A stretch of 64,000 nt of DNA from JAGLQQ01 sp043806135 (GCA_043806135.1 JAZDHG010000098.1:11529-75528); one strand, 5' to 3'. Numbered from the stretch's first letter, positions 30,890 to 39,631 are shown. Numbers and translations: made by a program. The notes: generated by a model from the letters alone, not told the origin.

Positions 30890-31291
30890 ATGAGTATATT
30901 ATTAAAAGAAGACATAATCAGGAAAGCAACGGATTTCTTTTTAAAAAGGCCGGAAGTTAAATTTGCTTATTTGTTTGGGTCTGTCGCTCTTGGAAAGAGC
31001 AATAAATTGAGTGATGTGGATATTGCTGTGTTTATTGACAATGATTATTTAAAAGAAAATAAATTTACTTATGGATATAAAGCAGAGCTTATAACAGAGC
31101 TTATTAAAGTTCTAAGAACAAATAGCGTGGATTTAGTTATTTTAAACAGTGTCCCTGTTCTGCTTAAGCATAAGGTTTTGGTAGGAGGTAAATTGCTTGT
31201 TTGCCGTGATGATTCAGAAAGAATTAGATTCCAAGTGAAAAGCCTGAATGAATACAGTGATCTTAAATGTTTGTTTTTAACGCATAATTAG
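30890..31291 (+). CDS. mntA: MntA-type minimal nucleotidyltransferase antitoxin
   Basis: A 133-residue MNT-fold protein. The nucleotidyltransferase signature reads LFGSVALGKSNKLSDVDIAV (about residues 28-47): G-S followed by D-V-D, giving the two metal-binding aspartates. In MntA/HepT (type VII) toxin-antitoxin systems this enzyme AMPylates and so neutralises the HEPN toxin encoded next to it. The partner gene starts 11 bases downstream, which supports the pairing. The start is supported by AAAAAGGCAG upstream, and a promoter lies about 65 bases before it. The catalytic residues appear intact. The pair sits between two direct copies of a promoter module, suggesting it arrived as an insertion cassette. 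Confidence 0.88.
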   Translation: MSILLKEDIIRKATDFFLKRPEVKFAYLFGSVALGKSNKLSDVDIAVFIDNDYLKENKFTYGYKAELITELIKVLRTNSVDLVILNSVPVLLKHKVLVGGKLLVCRDDSERIRFQVKSLNEYSDLKCLFLTHN

Positions 31292-31302
31292 AAGAGGCCG
31301 CA

Positions 31303-31722
31303 ATGGTTGACGCGCAAATATTGGTCGTAAAGCTTAAGGAATTAGAAAAATATATCGCTGAATTAGAAAAATTAAAAACAACTTCCCTTGAAACGCTGTC
31401 AAAGGATTTAAACAAAATATGGTCACTTGAACATGGTTTGCAGTTATCGATTCAAATAATTATTGATATTGGCAATCATATTTTAGCTGATATGAAAGAA
31501 AGCAATATAGAAACTTATACTGATGTTATTGATCTGTTAGGTGTGAAAAAAGTAATTCCCGTTGATTTCGCGAAACGTATACGCGCAATGGTTGGGCTTA
31601 GGAATATTCTTGTTCATGAATATGTAGAAGTGGATTTAAAACAGCTTTATTCAGTATTGCGGAATAATTTAGATGATTTTAAAGAATTCGTTAAATTAAT
31701 TAGATGTTTTTTGAAGAAATAA
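31303..31722 (+). CDS. hepT: HepT-like HEPN ribonuclease toxin (DUF86)
   Basis: A 139-residue all-alpha HEPN protein. The catalytic R-x4-H-x-Y motif of HepT is visible as RNILVHEY (about residues 102-109), containing both the RNase residues and the Tyr that MntA modifies. The flanking helices, KRIRAMVGLRN and DLKQLYSVLRNNLDDFKEF, are typical of the family. The length is normal for HepT. It lies 11 bases after mntA with GAGG as a likely ribosome binding site, so the two should be co-translated. In related systems the toxin cleaves tRNA or mRNA, with roles in plasmid or island maintenance and in phage defence. The specific target here cannot be read from the sequence. Confidence 0.88.
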   Translation: MVDAQILVVKLKELEKYIAELEKLKTTSLETLSKDLNKIWSLEHGLQLSIQIIIDIGNHILADMKESNIETYTDVIDLLGVKKVIPVDFAKRIRAMVGLRNILVHEYVEVDLKQLYSVLRNNLDDFKEFVKLIRCFLKK

Positions 31723-31904
31723 TTGTTGCGTTAAATGTTAATTAAGTTTTTAGCTGTCCTATGAGCCATGAGCTAGAATCTGTCATCTTTTTTCCAACCT
31801 CCAAATTACAAACCAAGTTTCTTATTTCCCCTTGTGACCTTTTGACTTGTGTCTGATGACTTTATTTCTGTTTTTTCCACCATCCCCAAACCAACCACTT
31901 TTTC

Positions 31905-32080
31905 ATTGCTTGCGACATGCAGCTTGCAGCTTCAGCCCAAATCGTTCAATTTTTCTCTAAACGCTAATCCCTAGGCTCTAAACGCTGTATTTACAATATG
32001 TTATGAGCTTGCAAAGCTTCTAATCCTATGGTATACTTTGCTGTAATTTTTACATACTTTTTAAAGGCCTTTAATATTAA
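31905..32080 (+). repeat. Direct repeat copy C (promoter module)
   Basis: The counterpart of 30413-30588 in the same orientation, 1.49 kb downstream. The core is near-identical. This copy lies at the expected place, about 57 bases before the start codon of a large secreted protein. Confidence 0.75.
32009..32037 (+). promoter_or_regulatory. Promoter module, copy C
   Basis: TTGCAA (32009-32014) and TATACT (32032-32037) with a 17-base spacer and extended -10 TGG, 100 bases upstream of the 32137 start codon. AGCTT-GCA-AAGCT forms a small palindrome over the -35 box in copies B and C. Confidence 0.75.
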
Positions 32081-32101
32081 ATAATAAAATTATTTTACGA
32101 A

Positions 32102-32123
32102 AACGTGCAAACTCGATAACGTG
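32102..32123. repeat. Octad array, consensus AACNYGNN
   Basis: Three AAC units spaced exactly 8 bases apart, ending one base before the AAAGGA ribosome binding site of the 32137 gene. Confidence 0.6.
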
Positions 32124-32136
32124 AAAGGAATATGTC

Positions 32137-35100
32137 ATGAACAATTTACTTTCCAAATCCTGGTTTCGCTTTATTTCCATTATACTTATCCAGTCATTTT
32201 TAATATTAGATATTGCCTGGGCAGGAGGCACAGAACTTAATCTTAAGAAAAATTCCGATACGCTTTCCGCCCCGGTTGAAATCTCCCAGCAGATGTTTAA
32301 TACAAGTTTTGGGAAACTTTATGAGATGAACGTTCCTAAGGCGGCTAAGAATTTATCTGTTGGAATAGAAGAAAAAAAATCAAAATGGTCATTATCACAA
32401 ATATGGCAATCTTTTAAGAAAAGTTTAAAAAATAATCTGAGTTTGTTGCATCAGGCTTTTTCAATGGACAAAAAATCTGATGATGACAATGATTTTACGT
32501 CAGGCCTTAGATCTATCTTAATCCTGGCAATGCTAACCCCCGCTCTTATTGCTTTAAGCTCAAGTCTTGGCTGGACAGGAGATAAAAATTTAATAGAAAG
32601 TACAAATGGGCTTATTTCTTATATCCCATTTAAAGAAATAAAAGATAGCACATATGCTTTCTATTACAACCTTTCCATACAGGGGCAAGTGGTTTTGTTT
32701 TATACAATTCTGCCGGTAATGCTCGGTCTTGTTATTGCTGGAGTTAAGGGTGTATTCGATAGTATAAGTAATAGAAATATTAAAAAAGCTGATCGCTCAA
32801 AACTACAATCATTTATGATTCCTCTTATACTCTCTCCCGCACTTATTGCCTTAAGTTCCAGTCTTAGCTGGGCAGGGGAGGGCACATCAATAGATGGCTC
32901 AATAATAGGCGGGGTGTTGGGTACATTGGCCCTTGCTGTAGGTATCGGGGCGGTGAAGTTCAGGAAAAATATACGCCTTGGTTTAAAGAAGTCATCAAAT
33001 AAAATTACAGATAAAACTGCCAATGTGTTGACGCCAATTTTACAGAAAGTTGTGAAGTCAAAATATTTCTGGGCGGGTCTTGTTGGGCTTTCGGTTTTTG
33101 TGAATGGGGGGGGTGTTCCAATGAATGTTGCTGTAATAGCAACTGTGATATCAGTTTCAGCAGCAATTTCGATTTTGTTTACAACTAAAATATCCCGTTC
33201 AACTAAAAAATTACTTACTCTATTATTGTCAGTGGTTATTTTTACTATTATGGGGTGTTCTCTTCATGAAACTAAAGTTACGAGCAGAAGCTTAACCGAA
33301 TATCAAAATGTTGGTGATAATAAAGATACATTTTCAAAAATAAGTAAAGAAAAAATGAGCTTTAAACAATTGGTTGCTATTTTAGAAAACGAAAATGAGC
33401 AGGAAGAAAATAGAATTAAAGCAGCTTTAATGTTAAGTGACTTTAAACATAAAAAATTAGAGGATATACTCATAAAACAATTATATGCAACTAAAAAAGT
33501 TGATATAAACTTTGAATCAGGGCGAGAAATTGGTTATATCCGTAGTTTTCATTATGATAAACTAGATGCTAATAAATTGCAAGCAACAGCTGCTTGGATA
33601 TTGGGGGAAAGGAAGAGTGAAAAAGCTGTTGAGAACCTGATACTTTTATCTGAATCAGGAGATAACTATGATCATTATCCTAAATTGAATAACTATATTT
33701 CTGCTTACTGGCCTCAATATACGGATTTGATTGATTCCCGCTTAAATCTTCAAATTAATAGTATTATTGCTTTGGGAAAGATAGGCAACAAAAAAGCAGA
33801 GAAGTATTTAAAAACAAGGATGCTAAATAATAATAATTGGCAAGTAGATTACGCGGTGTTATCTGCGCTATCTGAATTGGGAGATGAGAAAGCAATATTT
33901 TATGAGAAAATTTTTCGAAGTGATATTAGTTTTGTAGATAGAATAAGCAATGTTGCTAAACAAATAATCCGTGAATACCAGGAAAAGGGATTAGAAAGTC
34001 GTGTTAGAGAATATCTGATCGAAGTTTTTGTGGCAAATTCTAAATGGATAAATAATAGCTTGTATTCTAATCTTCGCTATCAAATGACGGCAGGTGTCTT
34101 GCTAAAGTTTTTAGGCGGAGATGATGTTGATAGAATCTTTGCTGAATTTTCGAATAACATAGGGTCGAGAAGTATTGGTTATGATTTAAAAGTATTCTAT
34201 GATCGTCTATTATCAAAGCATGATGATTATTTCGTTGATTCTTTAGATGTAAGACAATTAATTGATAATTTAAGTTTTACAGATCGAGTAGTGCTATTAA
34301 CTCGATTAGAGAAGTTATTTGCTCTTAATGAAGAAGTAAAGCGAACAAATCAATGGTTTCTATTACGAAGGAATGAAATGAAGCCTTCAATAAGGGATAG
34401 GGTGGGCAGAGAAATCCCAAAACTAAAAGAGTTTATTATTAAAGAAATTTCTTCTATTGATGGTTTCGAAGAAATTGTAAAAGAAATGTGCTTTCTTAGG
34501 GGGCAAGGTGCTCTTTTTAGAGAAATAAAAGAGAAACTAAAACAATTTGAATATAAAGATGATAATAGTTCAAAGGAAAGATCGAATATCAGCAAGATTA
34601 TAATAGCAGTTTTAGCTTCTCCCGTTCTTGTTGCCTTAAACTCAGGTATTGGCTGGGCGGGGGACGGGGGGCAACAGACGGCAGCGGGATTTAGTAGCCT
34701 TTTGAATGGGCAAACGGCACTGGGGATTTTGTTGGCTGCAGCTGCGTTAATAAGTTTAGACTTTGTATTTTATCGTCACTTTTCAACTAAGATTAAACAA
34801 TGGGTTTCAAATATTAAGAGCAAGCTAAAAGATGATAATACTTCAAGTTATAAAGTAATATCCCCCTCTGAACATGGAAAAAGCAGGCTTTCTGAAAGTC
34901 GTGATGAGGCTCAGAAGATCATTTCGTTTTTAGCCCCACAGGATCAACTGCCTGAAAAAGTAAACGCACTACTGGCGTTTGGTAATGAAGATCTCGAGAC
35001 GCCTATCCGGGCGGCCAAAGTATATTTTGATACAAAGCCTGAGGTTGTTGTTTTTGCCGGTGGTATTGGTCATTCTACACAAAATCTTTGGGAAATAGGC

Positions 35101-38100
35101 AGCGAATATTTAGGCGTAGATCTGGAAACATTGAAAGGCTTAAGCGAGGCAGAAATTTTTGCCTGGATTTTTAAGGAAGAATTGAAAAAACTTGGCATGC
35201 CTGCCGAGGAAATAGGCAAAATAAAAATATTATTGGATACAACCTCACGCAATTCTCAGGAAAATGCCAGAAACAGCTTAAAACTGCTTTATAATAACGG
35301 ATTTCTAGCAGGCCAGATGAGTATTATTCTTATGCAAAAGCCATTGCTGCAAATAAGAGCAGGCGCGAACTTAAGAAGAGAAATTAAGACCATGGAAACA
35401 GAGCTTGGGGAGAAATTTTCAATACAATGCTTTAATCATGCACCATATGTGCCGGATATAAGCTTGATGCAAGATGCAGAATTAGAAGAAATCACAAATG
35501 ATGCCTTGGGTGAGATTGAAAGGCTGAAGATGTACCCTGCTCTGCGTTTTAATTTCATTGATACAATTGAAATTCCAGAAAATGTAAACAAAGCGTATTA
35601 TGAACTTAAAAAAAATCTTTACCCGGACCGATCTATTGAATCTGAGGGAAAACTTGTTGCCGGGTTAATTAAGGAACAGGATAGAACAAGGACTGATATA
35701 GATAGGCCTATCCAGGTTGAGTCAGGAGAATATAAAGCAGGTTCGTCTTTTATTAACTTTGCGACTGAACGTTATCAGGGATCCTTATATTTGATTGAAG
35801 GAAGCGCTAATGCACAGATAAAAGGTGAAGAGGGAATTATTCAAACCATAGAATTGGGTAAAGGAGATATTATTAATCTGTTTGTTAACTCTGATATTGT
35901 TTTTACAGAGGATTCTAAATTTTATATTTTTAGGCAGACCGATGCTTCTCAAACTTCAGTAGATCATAAAGAAAAACTTGATGGTGAGGTAACCATTGAT
36001 TCACGCAATGTTATCGAAAAAGATAGGAATATAATTGCTGACGTTTACAGAGATGCGCGAGGTGACTTAATAGCTACTGTTCATAGAATTGATATGGCTT
36101 CGCCGGCAAAAATGGTGATGACTACGCCGCGCAGCGCTGCTATTGGTATTGGTGTAAAAACAGCTATTGGAGATGAAGCTGCTCATCGTCATGAATTAGA
36201 CGGAAAAAGCAAGATAGAGATTGCACTTTGCCGAATGGGGTCTCTGACTGCCTATGTTGGGAATAAAGAGGGTAAAGATGTTAATGAAGTCGATGTTAAA
36301 CAGAATGAGCTGTTAATTCTTTATCCAGACAGTACTCATGGATTTGAATTCAATAACGCTAAAATGGCAATTATTATCCAGGATCCCGGACGCGGGATTG
36401 ACAAGGTTGATGCTAAACTTGAAAAAACAACTGAAATAACGCTTGGTGCAGCGGAAAAACTTAAGACAGAGCCGGAATCGGTAATTACGGAAGCTATTAA
36501 ACTTCAGGAACAGGATAAACAGGAAGAGGCAATGGCTCTTATCCTTAACTCTTTGCTGGACAAGAACCTTAATCCAGCGGATTATGCGTCTTTTTACCAG
36601 GTTTTTGATAAAGAAAGCGGCGATTTTATCGGATATATGCTTGACGGCAAAGTATATATCAGAGGGGTAGGGTATGAATATAAAGAGTTACTTAATGGCG
36701 GGTATAATCCTCTTAAACATGTGCTTCGTGCCATTTCTGATTTATCTTTTGAAGAAATTATTTCGCTGCCATATGCAGGCAGCTCTTTTAACAAGAATGG
36801 GAGGTTGATCGGCACGGTTATTAAAGCAGATGATTCGAGGGCACAGAACGGGCCGTATTTGTATACAGCCCAGGAAAATCCTTTAAGAGTCAGGAGTTTT
36901 CACGCCGCAAAAGGAACAAAAAGCGAAAAGTATCTGCTATCGCCGGTCTCTGAACCTAATCCGTTTGGCAACAGGCCGAGACAGGAAGTATGGCATGTGT
37001 TAAAGGGAAAAATCAGGTGTGTGTTCTATACCAAAGACAATGAGTATATAGGCGAACAGGTCATGTCTAAAGGCGACACTGCTTTGTTTTCAGAAGCTCA
37101 TCAGGTGTTTTTTGAAGAAGATTCTATAGTCCTTGAAATAAGGCAAGGCCCGTGCTCTGCTGATGAGTCGGATAGGCAGATTCTGGATGATGTTGATAAT
37201 GCTGTTTCAGGATATATAGAAAATGCCGCAGACCTTTCGTTCACCGCATTCAAAAAGGAAAACAGGTTAGTTGGAGCAGTAGTCAAAGCAAATCATGTGC
37301 CTTTTGACAAGCTGCAAAAATTCTCCGCAATGCCTGATCCTATCCAATTTAACAGCTTTTACAAGGATAAAGGCATGAGGGGAACAAAACTTTATCACCC
37401 TCCTGTACAGGGTGAAAGTCCCTTCAAGGACCAGCCGAGACAGGAAGTGTTATTTATCCTCAAAGGTAAGGTAAGGGTTAAATTTTCTACTGTGGAAAAT
37501 ATCGATGTGGCAGAGGAAATATTAGAGGCCGGGGATGCTGTTTTGTTTACAGAGGGACATGTGGTTGAGTTCCTGGAAGATACGGTTTTTTTAGAAGCTA
37601 AACAAGGACCGTATCCGTCTTCAGGCAATAAAGATGATGATCAGATTGTATTAAATGAAAACATTGCTCCGGAAAATACAAAATTCGGAAAGCTGGGAAT
37701 TAATTTTGAACATATTACAAAAACAGCACAACTTAACCCTGAGCTGCCGCTTTTTGACTTGATTCTTCAAGATAGTAATTCTCTGGATCCAACCCTGAAG
37801 GGAAAAGTTGACCAGTTACAACAGATGGCAACAGCGTTCTTTATTAAAGGGGAATTTGATAAAGTAATAGAAACTATTCAAGAAATAATCAAGATATATC
37901 CAAATAGTTTTGAAGTGATGCGGCTAATAATGGACGGAGTGAAAGAACATAAAGCATTAGCTTCACGCGAACCTGAGATGAAGCTTTTTATTGAATCTAA
38001 AGGGACTGTTCTTGAACTGACCGGGGATGAAATGCCGTTAAAAGATGCTGTAGGAGCCATTGAAGCAGGTATGAGAGCCGGACAGTTTTTGATGCAGGCG

Positions 38101-38106
38101 ATATAA
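32137..38106 (+). CDS. Large secreted multidomain protein (internal signal-like segments, HEAT-like, DUF218/YdcF-like, four cupins, TPR-like)
   Basis: 1989 residues; AAAGGA 7 bases upstream supports the start. The signal peptide ends AWA-GG (cut after Ala29). Three internal hydrophobic stretches end like signal-peptidase sites: W146-T-G-D, W245-A-G-E and W840-A-G-D, each preceded by a SPALIALSSSL-like stretch. A fourth (about 353-374) ends I-M-G-Cys374, a lipobox. Then HEAT-like helical repeats (about 405-620), a DUF218/YdcF-like domain (about 928-1130: LLAFGNED, VVVFAGGIGHS, TTSRNSQENARNS), cupin-like barrels (about 1190-1270 and 1290-1420), a helical linker, two closely related cupins (about 1585-1670 and 1735-1830, sharing PRQEV and LKGKxR), and a TPR-like tail. 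It looks like several exported proteins fused in frame. Substrate and function are unknown. Confidence 0.75.
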   Translation: MNNLLSKSWFRFISIILIQSFLILDIAWAGGTELNLKKNSDTLSAPVEISQQMFNTSFGKLYEMNVPKAAKNLSVGIEEKKSKWSLSQIWQSFKKSLKNNLSLLHQAFSMDKKSDDDNDFTSGLRSILILAMLTPALIALSSSLGWTGDKNLIESTNGLISYIPFKEIKDSTYAFYYNLSIQGQVVLFYTILPVMLGLVIAGVKGVFDSISNRNIKKADRSKLQSFMIPLILSPALIALSSSLSWAGEGTSIDGSIIGGVLGTLALAVGIGAVKFRKNIRLGLKKSSNKITDKTANVLTPILQKVVKSKYFWAGLVGLSVFVNGGGVPMNVAVIATVISVSAAISILFTTKISRSTKKLLTLLLSVVIFTIMGCSLHETKVTSRSLTEYQNVGDNKDTFSKISKEKMSFKQLVAILENENEQEENRIKAALMLSDFKHKKLEDILIKQLYATKKVDINFESGREIGYIRSFHYDKLDANKLQATAAWILGERKSEKAVENLILLSESGDNYDHYPKLNNYISAYWPQYTDLIDSRLNLQINSIIALGKIGNKKAEKYLKTRMLNNNNWQVDYAVLSALSELGDEKAIFYEKIFRSDISFVDRISNVAKQIIREYQEKGLESRVREYLIEVFVANSKWINNSLYSNLRYQMTAGVLLKFLGGDDVDRIFAEFSNNIGSRSIGYDLKVFYDRLLSKHDDYFVDSLDVRQLIDNLSFTDRVVLLTRLEKLFALNEEVKRTNQWFLLRRNEMKPSIRDRVGREIPKLKEFIIKEISSIDGFEEIVKEMCFLRGQGALFREIKEKLKQFEYKDDNSSKERSNISKIIIAVLASPVLVALNSGIGWAGDGGQQTAAGFSSLLNGQTALGILLAAAALISLDFVFYRHFSTKIKQWVSNIKSKLKDDNTSSYKVISPSEHGKSRLSESRDEAQKIISFLAPQDQLPEKVNALLAFGNEDLETPIRAAKVYFDTKPEVVVFAGGIGHSTQNLWEIGSEYLGVDLETLKGLSEAEIFAWIFKEELKKLGMPAEEIGKIKILLDTTSRNSQENARNSLKLLYNNGFLAGQMSIILMQKPLLQIRAGANLRREIKTMETELGEKFSIQCFNHAPYVPDISLMQDAELEEITNDALGEIERLKMYPALRFNFIDTIEIPENVNKAYYELKKNLYPDRSIESEGKLVAGLIKEQDRTRTDIDRPIQVESGEYKAGSSFINFATERYQGSLYLIEGSANAQIKGEEGIIQTIELGKGDIINLFVNSDIVFTEDSKFYIFRQTDASQTSVDHKEKLDGEVTIDSRNVIEKDRNIIADVYRDARGDLIATVHRIDMASPAKMVMTTPRSAAIGIGVKTAIGDEAAHRHELDGKSKIEIALCRMGSLTAYVGNKEGKDVNEVDVKQNELLILYPDSTHGFEFNNAKMAIIIQDPGRGIDKVDAKLEKTTEITLGAAEKLKTEPESVITEAIKLQEQDKQEEAMALILNSLLDKNLNPADYASFYQVFDKESGDFIGYMLDGKVYIRGVGYEYKELLNGGYNPLKHVLRAISDLSFEEIISLPYAGSSFNKNGRLIGTVIKADDSRAQNGPYLYTAQENPLRVRSFHAAKGTKSEKYLLSPVSEPNPFGNRPRQEVWHVLKGKIRCVFYTKDNEYIGEQVMSKGDTALFSEAHQVFFEEDSIVLEIRQGPCSADESDRQILDDVDNAVSGYIENAADLSFTAFKKENRLVGAVVKANHVPFDKLQKFSAMPDPIQFNSFYKDKGMRGTKLYHPPVQGESPFKDQPRQEVLFILKGKVRVKFSTVENIDVAEEILEAGDAVLFTEGHVVEFLEDTVFLEAKQGPYPSSGNKDDDQIVLNENIAPENTKFGKLGINFEHITKTAQLNPELPLFDLILQDSNSLDPTLKGKVDQLQQMATAFFIKGEFDKVIETIQEIIKIYPNSFEVMRLIMDGVKEHKALASREPEMKLFIESKGTVLELTGDEMPLKDAVGAIEAGMRAGQFLMQAI

Positions 38107-38108
38107 AG

Positions 38109-38128
38109 ACACAGATTGACACAGATAG
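38109..38128. repeat. Decad repeat ACACAGATNG
   Basis: Two exact-length 10-base units, followed by decayed CAGATGAACACTGAT words to about 38160. Related words such as AATCTGTGTAATCAT occur near 30596, 46108 and 53880. Confidence 0.55.
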
Positions 38129-38191
38129 ACAAAAACCGTGCAGATGAACACTGATAACTACTGAGGGATGAGGGACGCAATAAAAATTATT

Positions 38192-38240
38192 AGCTATGAA
38201 CGACTAGTTATGAGTTATTAGTTACGAATTATAAGTTATT
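38192..38240. repeat. Seven-unit heptad array, consensus AGTTATN
   Basis: Seven consecutive 7-base units with no slippage: AGCTATG, AACGACT, AGTTATG, AGTTATT, AGTTACG, AATTATA, AGTTATT. This is the clearest example of the heptad phenomenon in the window. Confidence 0.8.
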
Positions 38241-38285
38241 TGTATTATTTGGGAGATATGTTTACAATGAAAGATGTTATCAGTT

Positions 38286-38412
38286 GGTGGCTGAAAAAAC
38301 TATTTTTACTCATTCTCGACAGACATCCATGTCTGTCTGCGAGGGCAAAACCTGCTTTTACACATCCATGTATCAGCAGTCTTTGAATCCGCAAAAATAG
38401 TTATTTCCATCC
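38286..38412. mobile_element. Inverted-repeat-bounded small element (MITE-like), 127 bp
   Basis: The ends are imperfect inverted repeats sharing AACTATTTTT on the left and its complement AAAAATAGTT on the right, with GG-rich outer tips. Inside lies a 9-bp palindrome GACAGACAT/ATGTCTGTC (38318-38337) with a 2-base loop. There is no coding capacity. Confidence 0.5.
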
Positions 38413-38479
38413 AAATACTGTCAACACCAAGTTACAATAATACAAGTTATTTGTGAAAAATAAAAGCAAAGGAAGAGCT

Positions 38480-38507
38480 GGTCAATAGTCCATAGTCGAT
38501 GGTTAAT
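38480..38507. repeat. Heptad array, consensus RGTCNAT
   Basis: Four 7-base units: GGTCAAT, AGTCCAT, AGTCGAT, GGTTAAT. The motif GGTCAAT also occurs near 30717. Confidence 0.65.
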
Positions 38508-38524
38508 GGGAAAAGAAGTTTCCT

Positions 38525-38545
38525 GTTACCGGTTGCCGGTTATGC
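38525..38545. repeat. Heptad array, consensus GTTNCCG
   Basis: Three 7-base units GTTACCG, GTTGCCG, GTTATGC. Confidence 0.55.
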
Positions 38546-38601
38546 TGCGGAAAAGAATAGAGTCTAAAAGTGAAAAATAGTTGGAAAACACAAGGGAATA
38601 A

Positions 38602-39474
38602 ATGGAAAAAAATTTGATTTTAAAGACGATATTGATTTTGCTGATGAATAGTTTTTTATTGCTTGATATCGCTTGGGCAGGGGGTGTTAATTTGTCTGTG
38701 TCTGAAAATTCGGATACCCTTGCTGCCCCTATACAGATAAATAAAACTTCATTTTTCAATACAGCCTATACCATCAATGTAAAACCCCAAATACTTACGA
38801 GTGAAAAAGGAGAGATGCCTGCTGAACTTGCCAAATTGCTTCCCAGAAGGAAGGTGGATAGATGGGTTTGGAATGATGAATTAAATATGTATATAGGTAT
38901 TTATGCTAAAGACAATACGGAAGAAAAAAAGAAGAATTTGGAATTGTCCGGCCCAGAAGAACAAACATCTGCTCAACTAATTGAAAAACGCCGTATTCCT
39001 ATATTTGAATCAAAAAGGGATGTAATTCTTTGCATAGGATTATTGGCGACGTTTTATGTCGCGGTTATGGTCCCGCTGATAGCGGGGGTTTGGAATCGTG
39101 TCTATGACATCTTCCCGAGAATGTTTATGTCGTATTCCATATGTATGGGTGGGGCTATTGCCATAGCTGCTATAGTTTCTGCGTTAATAATCCCTAATTT
39201 ACTGCCTTGGCAAAAAATCGGGTTGGCTTTAAGTGAAATATTTAAATCTTCATCTACAGAGCCAGAACCGATAGTTAGCAACAAAAAAGATCAGTATTTG
39301 CTGAATAGTCAGAATTTAGACAGCTTGCCGGGAAATCTATATCAAGAGCCTGTACAGGCTGGAAAAACACCTGAGCCTATAGCCTTTAGCGAAGCGGTGA
39401 AAAGCCTTGATAAGGGGTTGTTAGAGAATAACCTTCTTTTATTTAATCTTAAACTTATTGCTGCTTCTTTATAA
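38602..39474 (+). CDS. Short exported relative of the large secreted protein (possible truncated paralogue)
   Basis: 290 residues. The N-terminus repeats the pattern of the 1989-residue neighbour: a hydrophobic segment, then L-L-D-I-A-W-A-G-G (cut after Ala26), then NSDTLAAPIQI. After about 100 soluble residues there are two membrane segments, around 138-160 (ILCIGLLATFYVAVMVPLIA) and 172-196, then a short polar tail with no recognised domain. AAGGGA precedes the ATG at good spacing. The shared leader suggests duplication of the 5' end of a giant-type gene followed by a different or truncated body. Whether it is functional or a remnant cannot be decided here; the frame is intact. Confidence 0.6.
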   Translation: MEKNLILKTILILLMNSFLLLDIAWAGGVNLSVSENSDTLAAPIQINKTSFFNTAYTINVKPQILTSEKGEMPAELAKLLPRRKVDRWVWNDELNMYIGIYAKDNTEEKKKNLELSGPEEQTSAQLIEKRRIPIFESKRDVILCIGLLATFYVAVMVPLIAGVWNRVYDIFPRMFMSYSICMGGAIAIAAIVSALIIPNLLPWQKIGLALSEIFKSSSTEPEPIVSNKKDQYLLNSQNLDSLPGNLYQEPVQAGKTPEPIAFSEAVKSLDKGLLENNLLLFNLKLIAASL

Positions 39475-39596
39475 AAAATAAAAGAGTATGTATTAAAGCG
39501 ATAGTTAATTTATTGATAGCCGATGGAATACCAGCCTATATAATAAGGAAACAAATATAGAAAATTAATGCTGGATCATGCTTTTGGGGATTAATC

Positions 39597-39625
39597 TTGA
39601 CATATATTCTTATTTATGTTATAAA
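39597..39625 (+). promoter_or_regulatory. Consensus sigma-70 promoter upstream of the sugar symporter
   Basis: Perfect -35 TTGACA (39597-39602), a 17-base spacer and TATAAA (39620-39625). The expected start site is about 39632, which makes a leader of about 270 bases before the symporter. Confidence 0.75.
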
Positions 39626-39631
39626 ATTAAC

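Larger units (their letters stand above)
31723..32136. other. Spacer with decayed heptads, promoter module C and octad words
   Basis: No gene is seen. A decayed AGCTATN-family run lies at 31752-31777, the direct repeat/promoter module C at 31905-32080, and octad words at 32102-32123 directly before the next ribosome binding site. Confidence 0.6.
38107..38601. other. 495-bp spacer packed with short-period repeats and an inverted-repeat element
   Basis: No gene is seen. In order it holds decads (38109), heptads (38192), a 127-bp inverted-repeat-bounded element (38286), and two more heptad families (38480 and 38525) up to the next gene. Confidence 0.6.

Noticed and set aside
38192..38240. Possible CRISPR array
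   Set aside because: Units are 7 bases with no spacers, and no cas genes are in the window.
38318..38337. Palindrome GACAGACAT/ATGTCTGTC as a terminator
   Set aside because: The 2-base loop and absence of a T-run make an intrinsic terminator unlikely; it sits in the middle of an inverted-repeat element.
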